DNA of 64,000 nucleotides from Dromaius novaehollandiae (taxonomy: Eukaryota > Chordata > Aves > Casuariiformes > Dromaiidae), in assembly GCF_036370855.1 (NCBI RefSeq), contig NC_088111.1, positions 21,363,501 to 21,427,500 of the forward strand, written 5' to 3'. Below are positions 33,855 to 47,138 of this stretch, piece after piece (the stretch's first letter is position 1; each line of letters opens with the position of its first letter). The position numbers and the translations under genes are program-made. The notes under the pieces were generated by a model. That model was not told the origin of the DNA and ran no database searches. It worked only from the letters and a program-made list of their open reading frames with translations.

Positions 33855-36651
33855 ATTTGCTGTCTTCATCAGAAGCGCTGCTCCAGATTACCAGCCTCAC
33901 CCAGGCAACAGGATCCATCTCTTAAGACACTGCATCTCTTTCCTCACAGTCTCTAAAATCATGAAAGCCAGACAGCACTGATTTCTTCCCTTATTCCCAT
34001 CCCACCATGAGGGAAGCCTCCTACCATTCTTCTATCCAGTACAGACCAAAGTCACTCATGAAGCACTCGTGTCCTTATCTTCCTGTCAAAGGAGGTCTGT
34101 GTTCATCCCCAAAGTACTAGACAGACCAGAGCAGGCTTGGCTCTGCCATTTGTCTACAGCAGCCAAAGCATTATCACCTCAAAGATGGCTATGGGCAGAG
34201 ACAGGAAACCAGTAGGAAAAGCAAAATCCATCCCAGATCTCCTGACCAGTCTCCAACTGACTCCCCAGTACTCCACTTCCTTCCTACACTATAGACTCCA
34301 GGGATGAGGATGTTCAGAGGCAGAGCTATCTACTCTGACTTGGTCTATTTATTTACTTATTTTTAAAGGAACATGTTTACCTGTTCCTCTCTGGATACCA
34401 ATCAGCTGTTGCTTCTTCACAATGTTTCATCAGTCTCACCACGGGAACTGTGGATACTTTGATGCCTGACAGGCTGGCTGTTTTCACCAAGTCTTTTGAA
34501 CTCAGTTCGATAATCGCTGCCTAAAGTGTGTTCTTCCGACACAACTGTTCCTTGGTGAATCACAGCCAGCTATTTTCCTGTCTCCAGGAACCATGCAGCA
34601 TTTAGAAGAGTTCTCTTCTCCCTTTATCAGGGGAAATGTATAATTATCAAAAAACACACCTCTTCTGACAGGACATTGGCTTTATCTGCACAGAGACCAG
34701 CAGTTCCTGTTCTTGCCCCAATATCCTGCTCCACCACGAAGGCCAGTCATTTAGGAAATTTATGTCCATGTGTCAGGATCTCAGTTTCTCAAGCTCTTCC
34801 AAGCTTTGAATCATGAGCAGCACACAAAGTTAACAAGCACTAGGCTACAGAGGCACAACGTTTTTAGTTGAGTACCAGTTCTGCACTGGAAGCTCCTAAA
34901 CCTCCATGCTGGCTGTGCACAGGTGCACCAGGGGTATTCAGCTGTGAGTTTTCACACACCTTCCCCCAAATCCTCTAAGGCAACAGAGAAAAAGCAGCAG
35001 GCCAGAAGGAATAACCCTGCAGGAAGGACCCAGCTCTGTGGTCAAGATCGCTCTGAATTAGACAGGACAAACCTAAACAGCACAGATCCACCACACCGAA
35101 CTGCAGGCCAGCCACAGAGGCTGGTACACACAGAAATAATGTTTGAGACCTACACAAAATAGCCTTTTAAAGCCTACTTGGGCATTGTAGGAACTCAAGC
35201 CCATGACTGAGGGCAAAGACAACAACTAATTGGTTTCACACTGTTACAAGCTCAACAAGGAAACCCAAGATAGGGCTGCAAAGGAGCAAAGCAAGATGTT
35301 GTTTTCCTTGTAGTCTCCCTGAATCTTACGCTGGATGCCACAAAGCAGACTTGCTGGGACTCAGAGCAGTGACAAGGCAAGAAAATGAGGACTACACAAC
35401 AGATACAGCATGACCATCACAGCTCATACCTTCAGTGGAAAGCCACAACAGCTCAGGGACACTCAAAAGCAAGCAGCTACAAACAGACTCAAGCAGGTAC
35501 AAAAACCCAGCCAGGTGGGAATCTACATGAAGCAGGCATTAGACAACGGCTCAGATATTACTAGCATAAAACACGGCAGCCTCTGCAGCCAAGCCCCCAG
35601 GCAGAGGATTGTTAGATGCTTTTGACATATCTCTCAACCTGTCAGAGATTGAATGCAGGACACCAGCGCTCTAATAAGATGAAAGATTCTTCACTGCAAG
35701 TGGCTGTTGGGGGAGGGGCAGAGCCAGCGGCTGAGAGCCACGGCTTTAGGTGCTGATTTCATCGAGGAGGGACAGACACTGACAGTAGGCAGCACTGAGT
35801 TCTTTTTCAGAGTAATTCTGTCCTGGTGTGTTTTGTTCCCCTGGATCTTCATTCAAAGCATTTCACTGCTTTTGCATGAAAACAGTATCTCTTGCTCTTC
35901 CAAGTTGAGAAATTCTTGCTCCCAACCTGGAGAGATAATTCTCCATATCTGAAACTTTTATAGCAATCAGTTGGGAGGTCAAAAAGAAGAGCCACAAGCA
36001 ACAAAAGCATGGCAGACTCCTTAAAACAACTGAGATCCCCATTCCCAGGCAGCCGGCCTCACAATTCAGGTGAGTGAGGAAGAGCTGGGGTAGGCCCTGC
36101 AGTCTGCTTTGCAGGAGACATCAGCAGCCCGGTAAAAAGGATGTGGCCTGGCCTCACTCGAGTCAGTGGAAATTCATCTCTAGATTTCACAGGAATTAGT
36201 ATTCAGCCTCTGTATGAAAGGACACAGCACCAACAGGATGCAAAGCAATTCATCTCCCAAATGCACTGCCCTGGATTCAAGCTGAGAGGTAAGCAGGCTC
36301 CTTCCCCTCCTCCTTACCTTCGCACCCGGTGGTGTAAATGCTGATGCTGCCGTGTTATAAGGGCACTTTCCCAAACCGGGCCACTGTGACTACTCCTATA
36401 CCAGCCCACAGCTGGGTGCCCCGGGTAGGGTGGGCTAGTGAAGCCATGGTCCGACTCCGTCTCTGCGGCCAGCGACGAGGCAGAGCTCCCCATGGTTCCC
36501 CCCTACCCAGGCCACGCTGAGATTTATCCTAGGTTAGGTCCAAGCCAGTGGTGCAGGCAGTTCGAGTGGAATAGGCGAGGCGCTGCAGCATGGGCTGCTG
36601 TAAAGATCCCAGCACACTGGAGAAAGGAAGGCCGGTTCTGATCAAAAGTTG

Positions 36652-36704
36652 AAAAATAAAGAGAAAGGGAAAAAAAAAGAAAAGAAAAAAGAGAGAGAAA
36701 TATA
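36652..36704 (+). repeat. A/G-rich tract
   Basis: About 50 bases consist mostly of A and G (GAGAAAGGGAAAAAAAAG and GAGAGAGAAA words). It is a simple-sequence expansion with no coding meaning. Confidence 0.8.
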
Positions 36705-39700
36705 AGGTACGATTTAAGCAATAGTCCTCCAGTTTTAGAAGCCTATTAACGCATGCTCTGACCAGCATTCCCATCACAGCACTTACTGGAATGGGAAGTG
36801 CTGTTTTACTGAAGCCAGGTTTTGCTGCCTGAAGGTCAGCGGTACAGGGGAAGAGGCTCTCACCAGTTAAGTGACAGGAGTTCCCAGGCTTAGGTGGGAG
36901 GGAAGCTGCATGATTAGTGGAGGAAAGCGCATCAGAGCCCAGCAGAAAGCCCTTGACACCATGTAAAGCAGCAGAGAAGGGGACAAAAAGTCTCACTCAG
37001 AGCCCAAACCAGCAGCCCTTGGGAATCACAAGCACAAAAAGGTTATTCTGAAAGCTCCAGGCTCTAACTGGCACACCAGCTTTTTAATTACATCAGCCAT
37101 GAGGAGCACAATTTGACAGTTTGTCTGAGGTGAGGAAATTTGGGAGTTTTTTATGTAAAATAAAATATCTGTCTTTTCCTCTTCCCCGTTAACACCACAG
37201 TAAGGCTGAAAACAGACTGGGAATCTGCATGAGTATGTTTTCTGTGGCCGTTTTGCACAGTCCAATGAAATACCTTCTTTCAGCTCAAGCCAATTTTTGG
37301 CAGATACTCAGCATCCCCCTCCCCCTAAACAGCAGGGTTGGGGTTTCAACTGTTCTTCTTTTTCTCTCTGTCTGTTTCCTACCTTTTAGAATTTTTTCTT
37401 TGAGCATTCTCGAAATTAAACCACAGAAACATCTCTTGCGCTCCAGTATTCTAAAGGTTTAAACATATACCTCTCTCCTTAAAGCAAAAAGGCATGGCAA
37501 TCTAGGTGTGTGTCAGAAAGAATGGATCACGGGAACATTTATCGGTGCAAAAAAGAAGAAATGAGGAAGACGAAAAATTAGCACAGCTGAGATTATTCAA
37601 TTAACCACCAGGATTTATAGAGATGAATGAACTGTAGGAAGACCTTTGTGAAGAAACTACTTGGTGCCATAAGAAGGCTGAAAAAAAGACGACTAAAACA
37701 CAGTTTTTCAATCCAAGGATTGTTCTAAGGGATCAAGAAAGGCCTTGGTAGAAAACAGACTCTGGAATGCTGGAGCTCAGGGAGCAGGTGCAGTTTTGCT
37801 AGGAGCTTAATACCAGAATGTGTATGCGTTAGGTCATTAAATGGAGAATGTTAACAACTCCTTCATGGTCACTCCTCTGTAACGTGCAAAGCCTGGATTA
37901 AAAAATATAAAACTGAAAAATGCCCAAGAACACTATTTTCCCCACCCATATTTCCTCCCTATAATTGGTCTGCCTAGCTGCTGTGCATCAGCCATGCTAA
38001 AGATAACACATCTCCACACTTTGCTTCTGCTTCCTGGCCACCACCAAGTTCCAGCCAAAATGAGTCCCTGGCATTTCCCCTCTCACTTCCTGTCAGTTAA
38101 TTTGTAACGAATTAGATTTTCCTAGCTAAATGAAAGAAATGCAACGTGAGGGGAAGAGTATATCCAAGTATCATCAGTTTAAGTCTAACTGGAGATATCA
38201 CTTGTCTCCTATAAAGACTTTCTGCCTCAGCCCTTGACTGCTTCCCAATATCCGCAGCCATGCTGCACAGCAGCAGCAAAGGAACAGGGGATGCAACCAA
38301 GAGGCCTGTGAGGAGAATGAACTCTAACTCTCATCTCAAGGCTTGGAATCTACTAGAAGGAAAAAGAAGTGAGATGGGGAGAAACACAGCCACATACAGT
38401 TCACCATGAGCAGAGCTAAAGAGAAAGCATGAAGCTCAGTCAGGTTAATGACCTTTTTTTCCCTGACTAGAGCTAGACCACCAAAAAAAGCAGTCCCACA
38501 GGCTGCTTTGAGACCACTTCCTCAGCTGCCTCCAAAGCTGAAAAAGCAGACCACTTTGCTTCCTCCTCCTAAAGAGAGAAACACCAGTTTTAGCTCACTA
38601 CAACAGGCGAGAGACATGCCTGCTGCCTGCATTACTGTTGGCTTCCAATATGTTGCTAGCATCTTGGCCCTTTCTCCTCCTCCAGATCTGCACCAGGGAG
38701 TCTGAGCTGCCAGCTCAATGCAAATACACTCCAGGAAGAAGAGAGTCTAGGAATCCTACTTTAAAGCTGTGTTGTAAAACTCCACAGTGGGTGGAGCTGG
38801 GAACAGGAAGGGATCTATAAATAGGTTCAGGATAACCTAGCTAAGTCGTAGTGATCTCCAAGACTGTCTGGTCTAAGTGGGCTGCTTGGCTGTGAGTGCT
38901 GCATGAAATCGGATTTCTCTGGGCAAAGCACTAAATCTTTTTCTCCAGGGTCACCTTTCATGCCAGGCAAGGGCAGTCAGTGAATAATATTTAGGGGAGA
39001 GCACTGGCACAGGCCAGAGAGAGGGAGAGCCAGTTTGAAAACAGGAGGAGTGGCATCATTGCAGCTCAATGCAAGGCATGCATCTGCTTGCCATGCTGAT
39101 TCAGATGCCGCCTTTGGCCAACAATAAGTGAAGAGCACGCAAGAAGTGAAGACAAGAATGAGAATGACACCTTAGCAAGGGAAGGGTTGAATTAAAGCAG
39201 ATTGTGAAGAAGTAAGCTTCTCTGGAAGCACTCAGCCTTATTTTTGAGGAGCTTCTCCCACTGAACAGGGACATGCCTCAGGAGAAGCCTTGCAGACATG
39301 TAGCCTGTGCTGAACAGGGAAAACTTCAGTTGCAAGAAGGGGAGCAAAATGCCAGGGGCTCCTTTGCTCTGGCAGGAGGGAGCAGGATTTTCCTCCTAAT
39401 AAATAAAGCACTGCTTCTACCTATCTAAACAGGAGAGGGAGCGACAAAGTGAACAAACTGAATTGGCTTGGGAAGGGGGAATCTCCCTCCTGGAAGTTAA
39501 CAGTTAACTTCCTTAGTGAGATGCTAGGTTTGGGTTTTGTTTTTTGCCATTTGCAGCTGCAATAATTACTGGGTCTCAACTGATGCTGCTCAACTACTCC
39601 CAAAATATTGCTTCCAAAACAAAACTGGATTTGACCTTTCCACCTCCAAGTTGTTCATACCCACTTAGCCTGATCTGTTATACACAAGACAGACCCTTCC

Positions 39701-40235
39701 CAAATTGCATCACCACTACCTTGAGTAGCAGGCACTTGCAACAAGTTCAGGAAGGCAAAGTTTTCCCATGAAGGTTCCTCCTGCTGCCAGAACTGCAGAG
39801 CAGTCACCTCGATGCCTTCGACACAACCCCTGTCCCTTGACACCAATCAGCAGCGCTGACCCCTTGGGCTCTAGCTCTTCTATCACACCACTGCAAGCAA
39901 AGCAGAGAAGCAGCGGTGGGGATCTGGGTCTGTCCAGCCCCTTTTCTTCATTCTTCCCTCTGGCTCTGTGGAAGGTTTTGGCTCTGTGCCCACGCTCCTT
40001 CCTCTCCTGATGCTCCAAGAAGAAAAGGACCTAGCCCAGGTGTTGCAAAGTATCTGGGAATACCTGGGCATTTCAAAGGGGGCAACAGGATCAACCTCAA
40101 CCTCTTTTCTTTGGTGTGTAGCAAGAGGGGGAGATAGAGGTTCCTGGAGCTGCTCCAGCCCATGGAGGAAACCAATGTGGCAGATTCATCCCATTTGGTC
40201 CTATATACAGACCACCTCCTGAAATGACATGATTT

Positions 40236-40267
40236 CCCCGCCCCCCCCCCCCCCACACACACACACT
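40236..40267 (+). repeat. C-rich run followed by (AC)n
   Basis: CCCCG and a 14-base C run lead directly into (AC)n. Confidence 0.95.
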
Positions 40268-41719
40268 GTCCTTTATTCATTCATGTAGAGCAAACCAGCT
40301 CAGCTCCTGCCTGAGTTTTCCAGTCTCTGGTGGCTCTCGGCCTTCCAGGCCAAGAGTTTGTCACCTTGGTAATTCCTCCACACCCCCCAAACTATAGTTG
40401 CCTTGCCCTGGGGAGAATCTGGGAAAGAAAACACAGCCACCCCACACAGCTTCTGTCTGAGGTGCTGGCCCAGCAGCTGACCCAGGAGGGGATACCCCAG
40501 GTACCTGGGGGAAAAGCATCCCTTAAAGCTATGCTAAGAGGAAGCCATGTAGTAAGAAGGTTTCTTCTTGATTGAAGCTGCAAGGACCAGCTCCTCTCCT
40601 CCCTTTCCTACGTGAATTCCTCTGGCTGCAGGGCTGGCTCAAATGGACTGAGACCTGATACCCACAATGACAGCAAAGGGGAAGCTCCCTACTCTTCTCT
40701 GCATGCAATCTGCTGCTTGAAGGGAGAAACAAGGGTTCCTGAAGAGCTCTGAACTCTCGGTTCCCACACAGACACCCCTGGCAAGAGCAGCCTCTCTGGG
40801 CACTGCAGGGGACAACTCTTATTCTTGAGCACAAAGTAGTTCTGTAGTAGGTGGGTACAGCCAGAGTAACTGTGGCTGGCTCAGGGCGTTTAAGCTGGAG
40901 GAGGCTTCTCCATACATCACAAAGGCAGGGCAGATCCTCAGCCCTGTGCCAATTTTGCTACGCCACCAGGCAAATGGGAGAGCTCCCCAGCTAGCACTGA
41001 AGCAGGCCTGAGGCCAATATGCCTCTGTTAGAGTAGGTGGGAACAAGGCACAGGGATGGGTAAGGTAACACAGCAGGAGGCCTGATGATATGCCATGTCA
41101 ACAGAGCAAGGAAAAGCAGCTCAAGCATTCATGTTTATAGTAAGTGATACATGGTCAGGGTCCTCTTTGCAGGGCAAGGTGGCAGGACCTGAGGATGTAC
41201 AATGCCATATACTGGCACAAAGCACAGCATGATTTGTATACACCATGCTGAGAGGACCCCTGATAAAAGAAGAAACACTGAGGCAGGAAGGGAAAATAAT
41301 CTCTCTTCTTTCATGAGGGGGGAAGACAACAGGCAAGCAATAACACATCCATCTCAAAGGGAAGTAGGACAGACTGGAAATCAGAGATGCTCAGTGCCAA
41401 CCCAGTGAGAGCTCCATACCTCCCACAACTGCCAAGCGGGATCCCTGCTGCAAAGCAGCCAAGCAAACTGGAATGCTCCATGCCAAGTGGTTAAGTACCT
41501 TGCACAACGCTGGTGTCTTGGTGATAAGAAATGTAGTTTTACTGCCCTTTTTTTCTTATCCTCACCTACTGAGCCAGCACAGCAAGAACAAGGCAGCATG
41601 AGTCTGCTGCACTCTTGGCAGCAAACAAGGGTGTCAGCAAATTCCAGTTCCTTGCAAAGCTTCTGGCAGGGAGGGGTAGGAAGGTACCTCCACGGACAGA
41701 CTGAGGCATAAGCATAACA

Positions 41720-41850
41720 GGAAGGACGGCCCAGTGGTTGACACACTAAATTGGGATGCAGGAGGCTCTTTCAGCCCTCATGCTCTACCACAGAGCTTCC
41801 CTTGTGTGACTCGGGGCATGGTCTTGTGACTCAGAAAGCACTGCCCTACC
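41720..41850 (+). repeat. MIR-like SINE remnant
   Basis: GGCCCAGTGGTTGACACACT, GATGCAGGAGGCTCTTTCAG, TGCTCTACCACAGAGCTTCC and TGTGTGACTCGGGGCA follow in MIR order (AGTGGTTAGAGCAC, CAGGAG...GGTTC, GCTCTGCCAC, TGTGTGACCTTGGGCA). The head and core are both present. Confidence 0.6.
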
Positions 41851-43716
41851 TTCCAGGGCCAAGAAGTGCTCATGTTCCCAAGGCACTAGGACGACAGGCA
41901 GCATGCAAGCACCACAAAAGGGAGGATAGGGAGATGGAAAGAGGGGTAAAACTTGCCCACCCCAATCTTTATTATAGAGTAGCAGGTCTGACACAAGAGA
42001 GGCCAGTCAGGTGTTCCAGTCCCAGATCAAATCTATGAGACTGGAAGCTGCAAACGAGCTATTTTCCAAATCATGGTGAGAAACGAGATGGGCGCGCTAC
42101 TTTGAGATATCATTAGATAAAATTAGCTGCCTGGAAACAGATTTCCAGATGGGATATTAGAGAGTTAAGAAGAGAATTTAACCTAGAGTCCTAAACCAGC
42201 ACAAAACAGGGCCTCATGCTTCAGGCCGTACTTTAGCAAGGTCCAGACCAGAGGCACATCTTTCTGGCCATGGACGTAAACATGAAAACGTGAGCTTGAG
42301 GCTCTTTACCTTCTTTCAACTACCTAGTCTGAGCTGGTTCTGGCCCAACCTTAACAGAAGAAGCCCATACACAGGAGTTAGGTTGACCTGAGCTGCATTT
42401 CATGCCCAGCACTGACTCTTCATAAGTACACAGGCAGAGGAAGGGCTGTCCAAAGACTGAAGCAAAAGACTGATATGAAAAATAGATTTATTTTAGAGCC
42501 AGCTTAGCCCCAAAGCAACTAGTGACAAAGTCTGAAAGAAGTTTGCTCTTCCATCTTGCACAGCACACTGAAAACCAGTGACAGATTATCCAGTGAACTA
42601 TTGCAAATCTATCATGGTCACTTTGAAAGAGGGGGTTACATAGATTTGAAAGGGCAATCAATGTCTTAATTACAAGCTATGGGGAAAAGAAGGGGGAGAA
42701 GCAACGGACAGGAAGCTTTTTTCAAAATAAAGGTTAAGTTTAAAACCCGTCTATAGTGACAACTGAAAGGCAGGAAGGTCCTTCTGTGAATAAGCATGAA
42801 AGTGTCAACAAGAGCACTGCTGAGGCCTGAAGGCACACACATTACAAAAAGAAATATCTAAAAATGTAGTGCTGTATTAAGTTAATTAATGTGACTTCAA
42901 CGAAGTGCAATGGTGCTGTTTCTATCCTCCAGTTTACCAGCCAATTGTGGCTGGCTTTTGAGTACAGTTAACAAAAGTGCATGTGGGCTGGCATGGTTCG
43001 TCTCATTAGCAATGCCACAGTAACGCCATAGAAAGAGAAGGGGAAGAAACAAAACAAGACAAGCTACAGTGTCCAGTCTCAGAAAGCTTTACCAAGAGAT
43101 CTAATTGCCAGATCTTTTCCTCCCAGTGTTTATAATCCTCATAGCAGAGCTCTGTCATCCTACTCAGCCCAAAGACTGCCCCAGCTACAAGACATGCCAG
43201 GCTGAAAAATCACCTCAGAATGCCTATTGACATCAGTTGCATTATAAAAACAGGAAGCTTTCATTTGCCTGCTACCAATATTCTATAGATTTAATGGGAA
43301 GTAGCATAAGCAGGGATGCTTTGCACAAGGCATGAACACATTGGACTCCAGCCAGGAAAATACGTCTTGAGTAATATGCATACTCTGTTTCCTCTTTTTT
43401 TAGATGGGTTTAACTAGACTCTGGGCTTCCCAGCAGCAATAGAACACTACTTCTTTCTCACTACAGCAGAGTGTTGATTGGTAAACAGCAGATCTTCCTG
43501 TGTGAGGCTGTGCCAGCCTGTGCAGAACAGAACTGTTGTTATTGCACATTCACAGCTAGAGATAAACATGAGTAAGAACCATGAGTAAGAGCCAGGCACT
43601 GGCTCTTCAACACATTTGCTTTATCAAGTTCACCTTGATTCGACAGCAGTGATCGTTCTTGAAAAAACCTCTGCCTCCTGAAGCCAAGGCAGCAGAAGTA
43701 GCAAGGACAACCAGTT

Positions 43717-43751
43717 AAAAAAAAAAAAAAAATAAATAAAAAAAAAAAAAA
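43717..43751 (+). repeat. A-rich simple repeat (poly-A with TAAA units)
   Basis: Runs of A are interrupted only by AATAAATAAA. No recognisable retroposed body lies to its left, so it is annotated as a simple repeat and not as the tail of an element. Confidence 0.9.
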
Positions 43752-44149
43752 GCAGAAGTGACTTTAATGCAAAAAGCTCTCTTCTGTACTCACTACCATT
43801 CACAAACTCTACCTGCATTTAAACCACCCAATAGCAAACATGAAAACAATAGCAAAACATGAAAATAAATGGGCTCAAAAAAGCCCCAACCTTCCAAAAA
43901 GCAGCAATGGAAAAGAAATTTTCAACAGATTTCTTGGGACAAATCTGCATCAAGAGCTTTTGCTGCTGCAGGACCTAAAGATTACAGTGAACCAGAGGAA
44001 AAAAAAAACGTGCAAATCAAAGATGATGCTCTGCAATGGCACGAGAACAATAAAGCAGTCCAGGAAAAAATGGATACTGGAAGGTAGAGGAATTTTTCTA
44101 GTCTTCCAAAGAGCAGCGCTCCAGACCAGTTGCTTCAGAAGTCCTGAGG

Positions 44150-44262
44150 CAAAAGGACAGAACTAGTGCTAACACAGACCTGGATAAGTTCATGAACTGC
44201 ATGAGATCATCATCTTCAATAGCAGGGAACTGGACTTGATGACCCAGGAAGTCTCTCCCAAT
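44150..44262 (+). mobile_element. Possible CR1-type LINE 3' tail remnant
   Basis: GACCTGGATAAGTTCATGAA is followed after about 50 bp by GGACTTGATGACCCAGGAAG and TCTCTCCC. This recalls the CR1 terminal text (CTGGATAAG... and GGACTTGATGACC...GGTCCCTTCC). Only the last 100 bp or so are visible, and the octamer tail is missing. Confidence 0.5.
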
Positions 44263-47112
44263 CTCTGAGCTAGTAGTGGTCCATGGGTGCCCAGGCATGG
44301 CACAAACCTGCGGTCATATCCAAAAGGACATCAGGGACTGTATGTTGAGATCATGCTAAGCTGACAGATAAGCAGATGAAGGGAGAGCTGGCTACTGAAG
44401 AATGGAGGAGAAGAGAACTGCAGCACAAAGTGGAGTCTCACAACCAGACAGTGAAAATTCAGGGCAGGGACTTGAACAGCAAAGTCTCAGAGAGAGATGT
44501 CCCCTGAACATATTGACTCCAGACACCCCAATTGCAGCTTTAATTCTAACACAGGTTAGACAGATGAGAAATACATGATTTGTCCAAGCTGTATCCAGTT
44601 GTGCCCCTTGCTAGAGACAGCTCCTAGTCTTCGCTTCATTGCCCCATCCAGAGCCAAAAGTGCTTCTTTGACAAGTGCAACAGAACCTGGACACCTTTTT
44701 CTGCCATTTGGACTTTCCCTGCTTTAATCAGGCATCATGTCCCAATTCCCAATCCACTGACCTAGATTTAGATGACTATGTCTCTGGCTATGCCTCAGGC
44801 AAGTGCGGAAGTAGGATAAGCCTGATAGACAACAGTGGAATTTGGCATTTTTGTTAGGAAAATGAAAGAAGCAAAAAGCAAAGAAAACTCAGAAAATAAA
44901 AGCATAACAATCACTGCAAACTGTATACGAGCTGTTATCTCCACAACCACAGGGAACAAGAGTGGAGTGGAGGGACAGGGAGACAGGAACTGGGTGGACC
45001 AAGGAGACAGTTCTCTTTCAGACACAGTTCAGTGTTGTAAGCTACCTAACGGAGGAGCATCACATTATTGCTCACCCCCCTCTCCAGCTCTGGATCTGCA
45101 CCCTGCTTGGGCCATCCTGGAAAAACACATCAATCCTTCTGCAGATTGATGTCTTAGTCATGGCATTACTTCTATTAAGAAATGATAGTGTCTTCAAAAT
45201 TACATGACTGGAATAACATCTGATATAACTGAAGCGATAGAGATATAGCAGTGCCCAACACTGCTGTGATATTCCCCTTTCCTCGCTGGAGTAGCTACAC
45301 TGGTTTACTGTCTGCATCACAAGCAGCTCCTCTTCAGCTACACCAGTACAGCTGAAAACGTAGGATGTGTTCGATTACACAAGGACTTAAGAAACATTTG
45401 GTCACAACAGCAGTTCTTTGAACAAATGTAACAATTACTTGAGGAAGATACAGTACCCTAAACGAGAGGACTGAAACTTAACGCAGATGCTTTCCGTAAG
45501 AGATTGCCTTCACTACAGCAAACCCAGCCCCAAGAGGTCATCCAACACATCTCACAGTACAGCAATGGAATTGGCCTCTTACCCAAGACCTGCCAGCTGG
45601 ATCCTGGACTCACTTTAACTCAAGTAGGCAGATGGAGGAGTCGCTCTTAAATGCTGTGCAAGAAACAAGCCAGCTTAGCATCATGTGGTGCTACAGAATG
45701 ACAATATTCCCTCCAGGAGGCTCTGCTTGTGAAAGAACGTTGCATGGCAAGGCTGGGCAATGGGAATGAGGGCTTGTGAATGCTGCTGCAAACATGCAAA
45801 GACACTCAAAGACTGCATCAAAGCACTTCTCCAAGAGCAGCACCATTGCTTCATCCCTCTCACAATTGAGAATTAGCCATTGCACAGATCTCAGCTGACA
45901 TCACCTGCCTGTTTCATGGGAGTAAATCACTCAAAAAGACCAGAGTGCTCATGGCCTGGCTTCGTTGACCTTGAACCGTAAGAGAATTCTGCAGATCTTT
46001 GCTGAGTCAGGACACCAAGGCCGTGTGGAAACTCCAGCCAGCCCTTAAGCATCACGGCAAACCAGACTGGACAACGAATGCATCAGCAGATGCCAGCATC
46101 CATCTGATTAATCCAAAGCGCTGGTGTGGGATAAGGCCACTTCAGCCTAACTCATTTGAGCACAAGGCCAACACCAACAGACACAGTCCTGCAGTGGACA
46201 CCATAAGTGTCTCCTGAAGGTACAAGCTCAGACTAGCTTCCCACAACCTTGTCCCATCTCTGCAGAGCAGGCTGCAACTTGCCAGGCTGAAAAGCAGCTG
46301 AGCTAACCGTAACCATGAAGCACAACATAGTCATCTATCCATCCTAGCTCTGTGTAGCGAACTGCCATGTGACTGTGATGGTTGCAGGCAAAGCAGCACA
46401 CAGTTTCTTCAGTCAGTTTATTTCCTTGCCCTTGTGTTGCCTCAAACACAGCTTGGTACAGTCATGCAGCTCCTGTGGCTTAAGATAATGAGGTCCTGGA
46501 TAACCCCACATTTTCTCTTTCACTCTTGCAGTCTCTTCTTCATCATGAGAAAACCAGGGTACATCAGCATCCTGCCCATTAGAGCATGAGGCCTTTCATG
46601 CAGACAGCAAGTACTGGGCAATACTCTGAGAGAAGGAATCAAAACAAGGAAGAGAGAAAAACAGGATGCAGGGGAGAAGTGAGAGTAACCATGCTCCCAA
46701 GCTGAAGGAGAAAAGTTCCTTTTTTCCTTCCAGCCCCTCCCAGCTCAAGAGGGAACCAACTACAGTCAAAAATGGCTCTCACCCAACACAGTTTCTGCTC
46801 TGCAGGTCCAATGCTCAGTTGGTGTGAAGTCAGGCTGGTGTCCCTGGAATCAAACAGCTGCTGTTGGCACCAGCTGAAAGGCCTGGTTTGAGGAGCATGC
46901 TAGATGGTCTCTGCACAGAACTGCTGGTAACACGCTATTTCCTGATAACATGACCGCAGCCTGCTAGGAGGAGTGGCAGCTGCACCAAGCTGGTGAACAG
47001 AGAGGAAAGGCACATAAGAATAACTGGCTACTGAGACTCTGGACTAATAAGCATCTCACCAGCACACACAACCATCTTCAAATTTTAGGTCACTCAATCA
47101 GCATCCACTTGA

Positions 47113-47138
47113 ATTACAGCTCCCAGAAGGCTCTGTGC
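47113..47138 (+). promoter_or_regulatory. ZNF143-like element inside the intron
   Basis: ATTACAGCTCCCAGAAGGCT followed by CTGTGC fits the ACTACAnnTCCCAGnAnGC pattern with one change in the first module and a weak 3' end. A single isolated match of this sort may be chance. Confidence 0.3.

Larger units (their letters stand above)
28397..41719 (-). other. CAPN15 first intron, middle part B: repeat remnants only
   Basis: About 13 kb without a supported exon. The content is poly(C) runs at 29736, 30039, 33840 and 40236, MIR-like remnants at 32045-32155 and 33680-33825, and an A/G-rich tract at 36652-36704. No coding exon or RNA gene could be recognised. Confidence 0.65.

Noticed and set aside
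44545-44600. Possible further MIR fragment (GTTAGACAGATGAGAAATAC...)
   Set aside because: Too short and too diverged to separate from chance.
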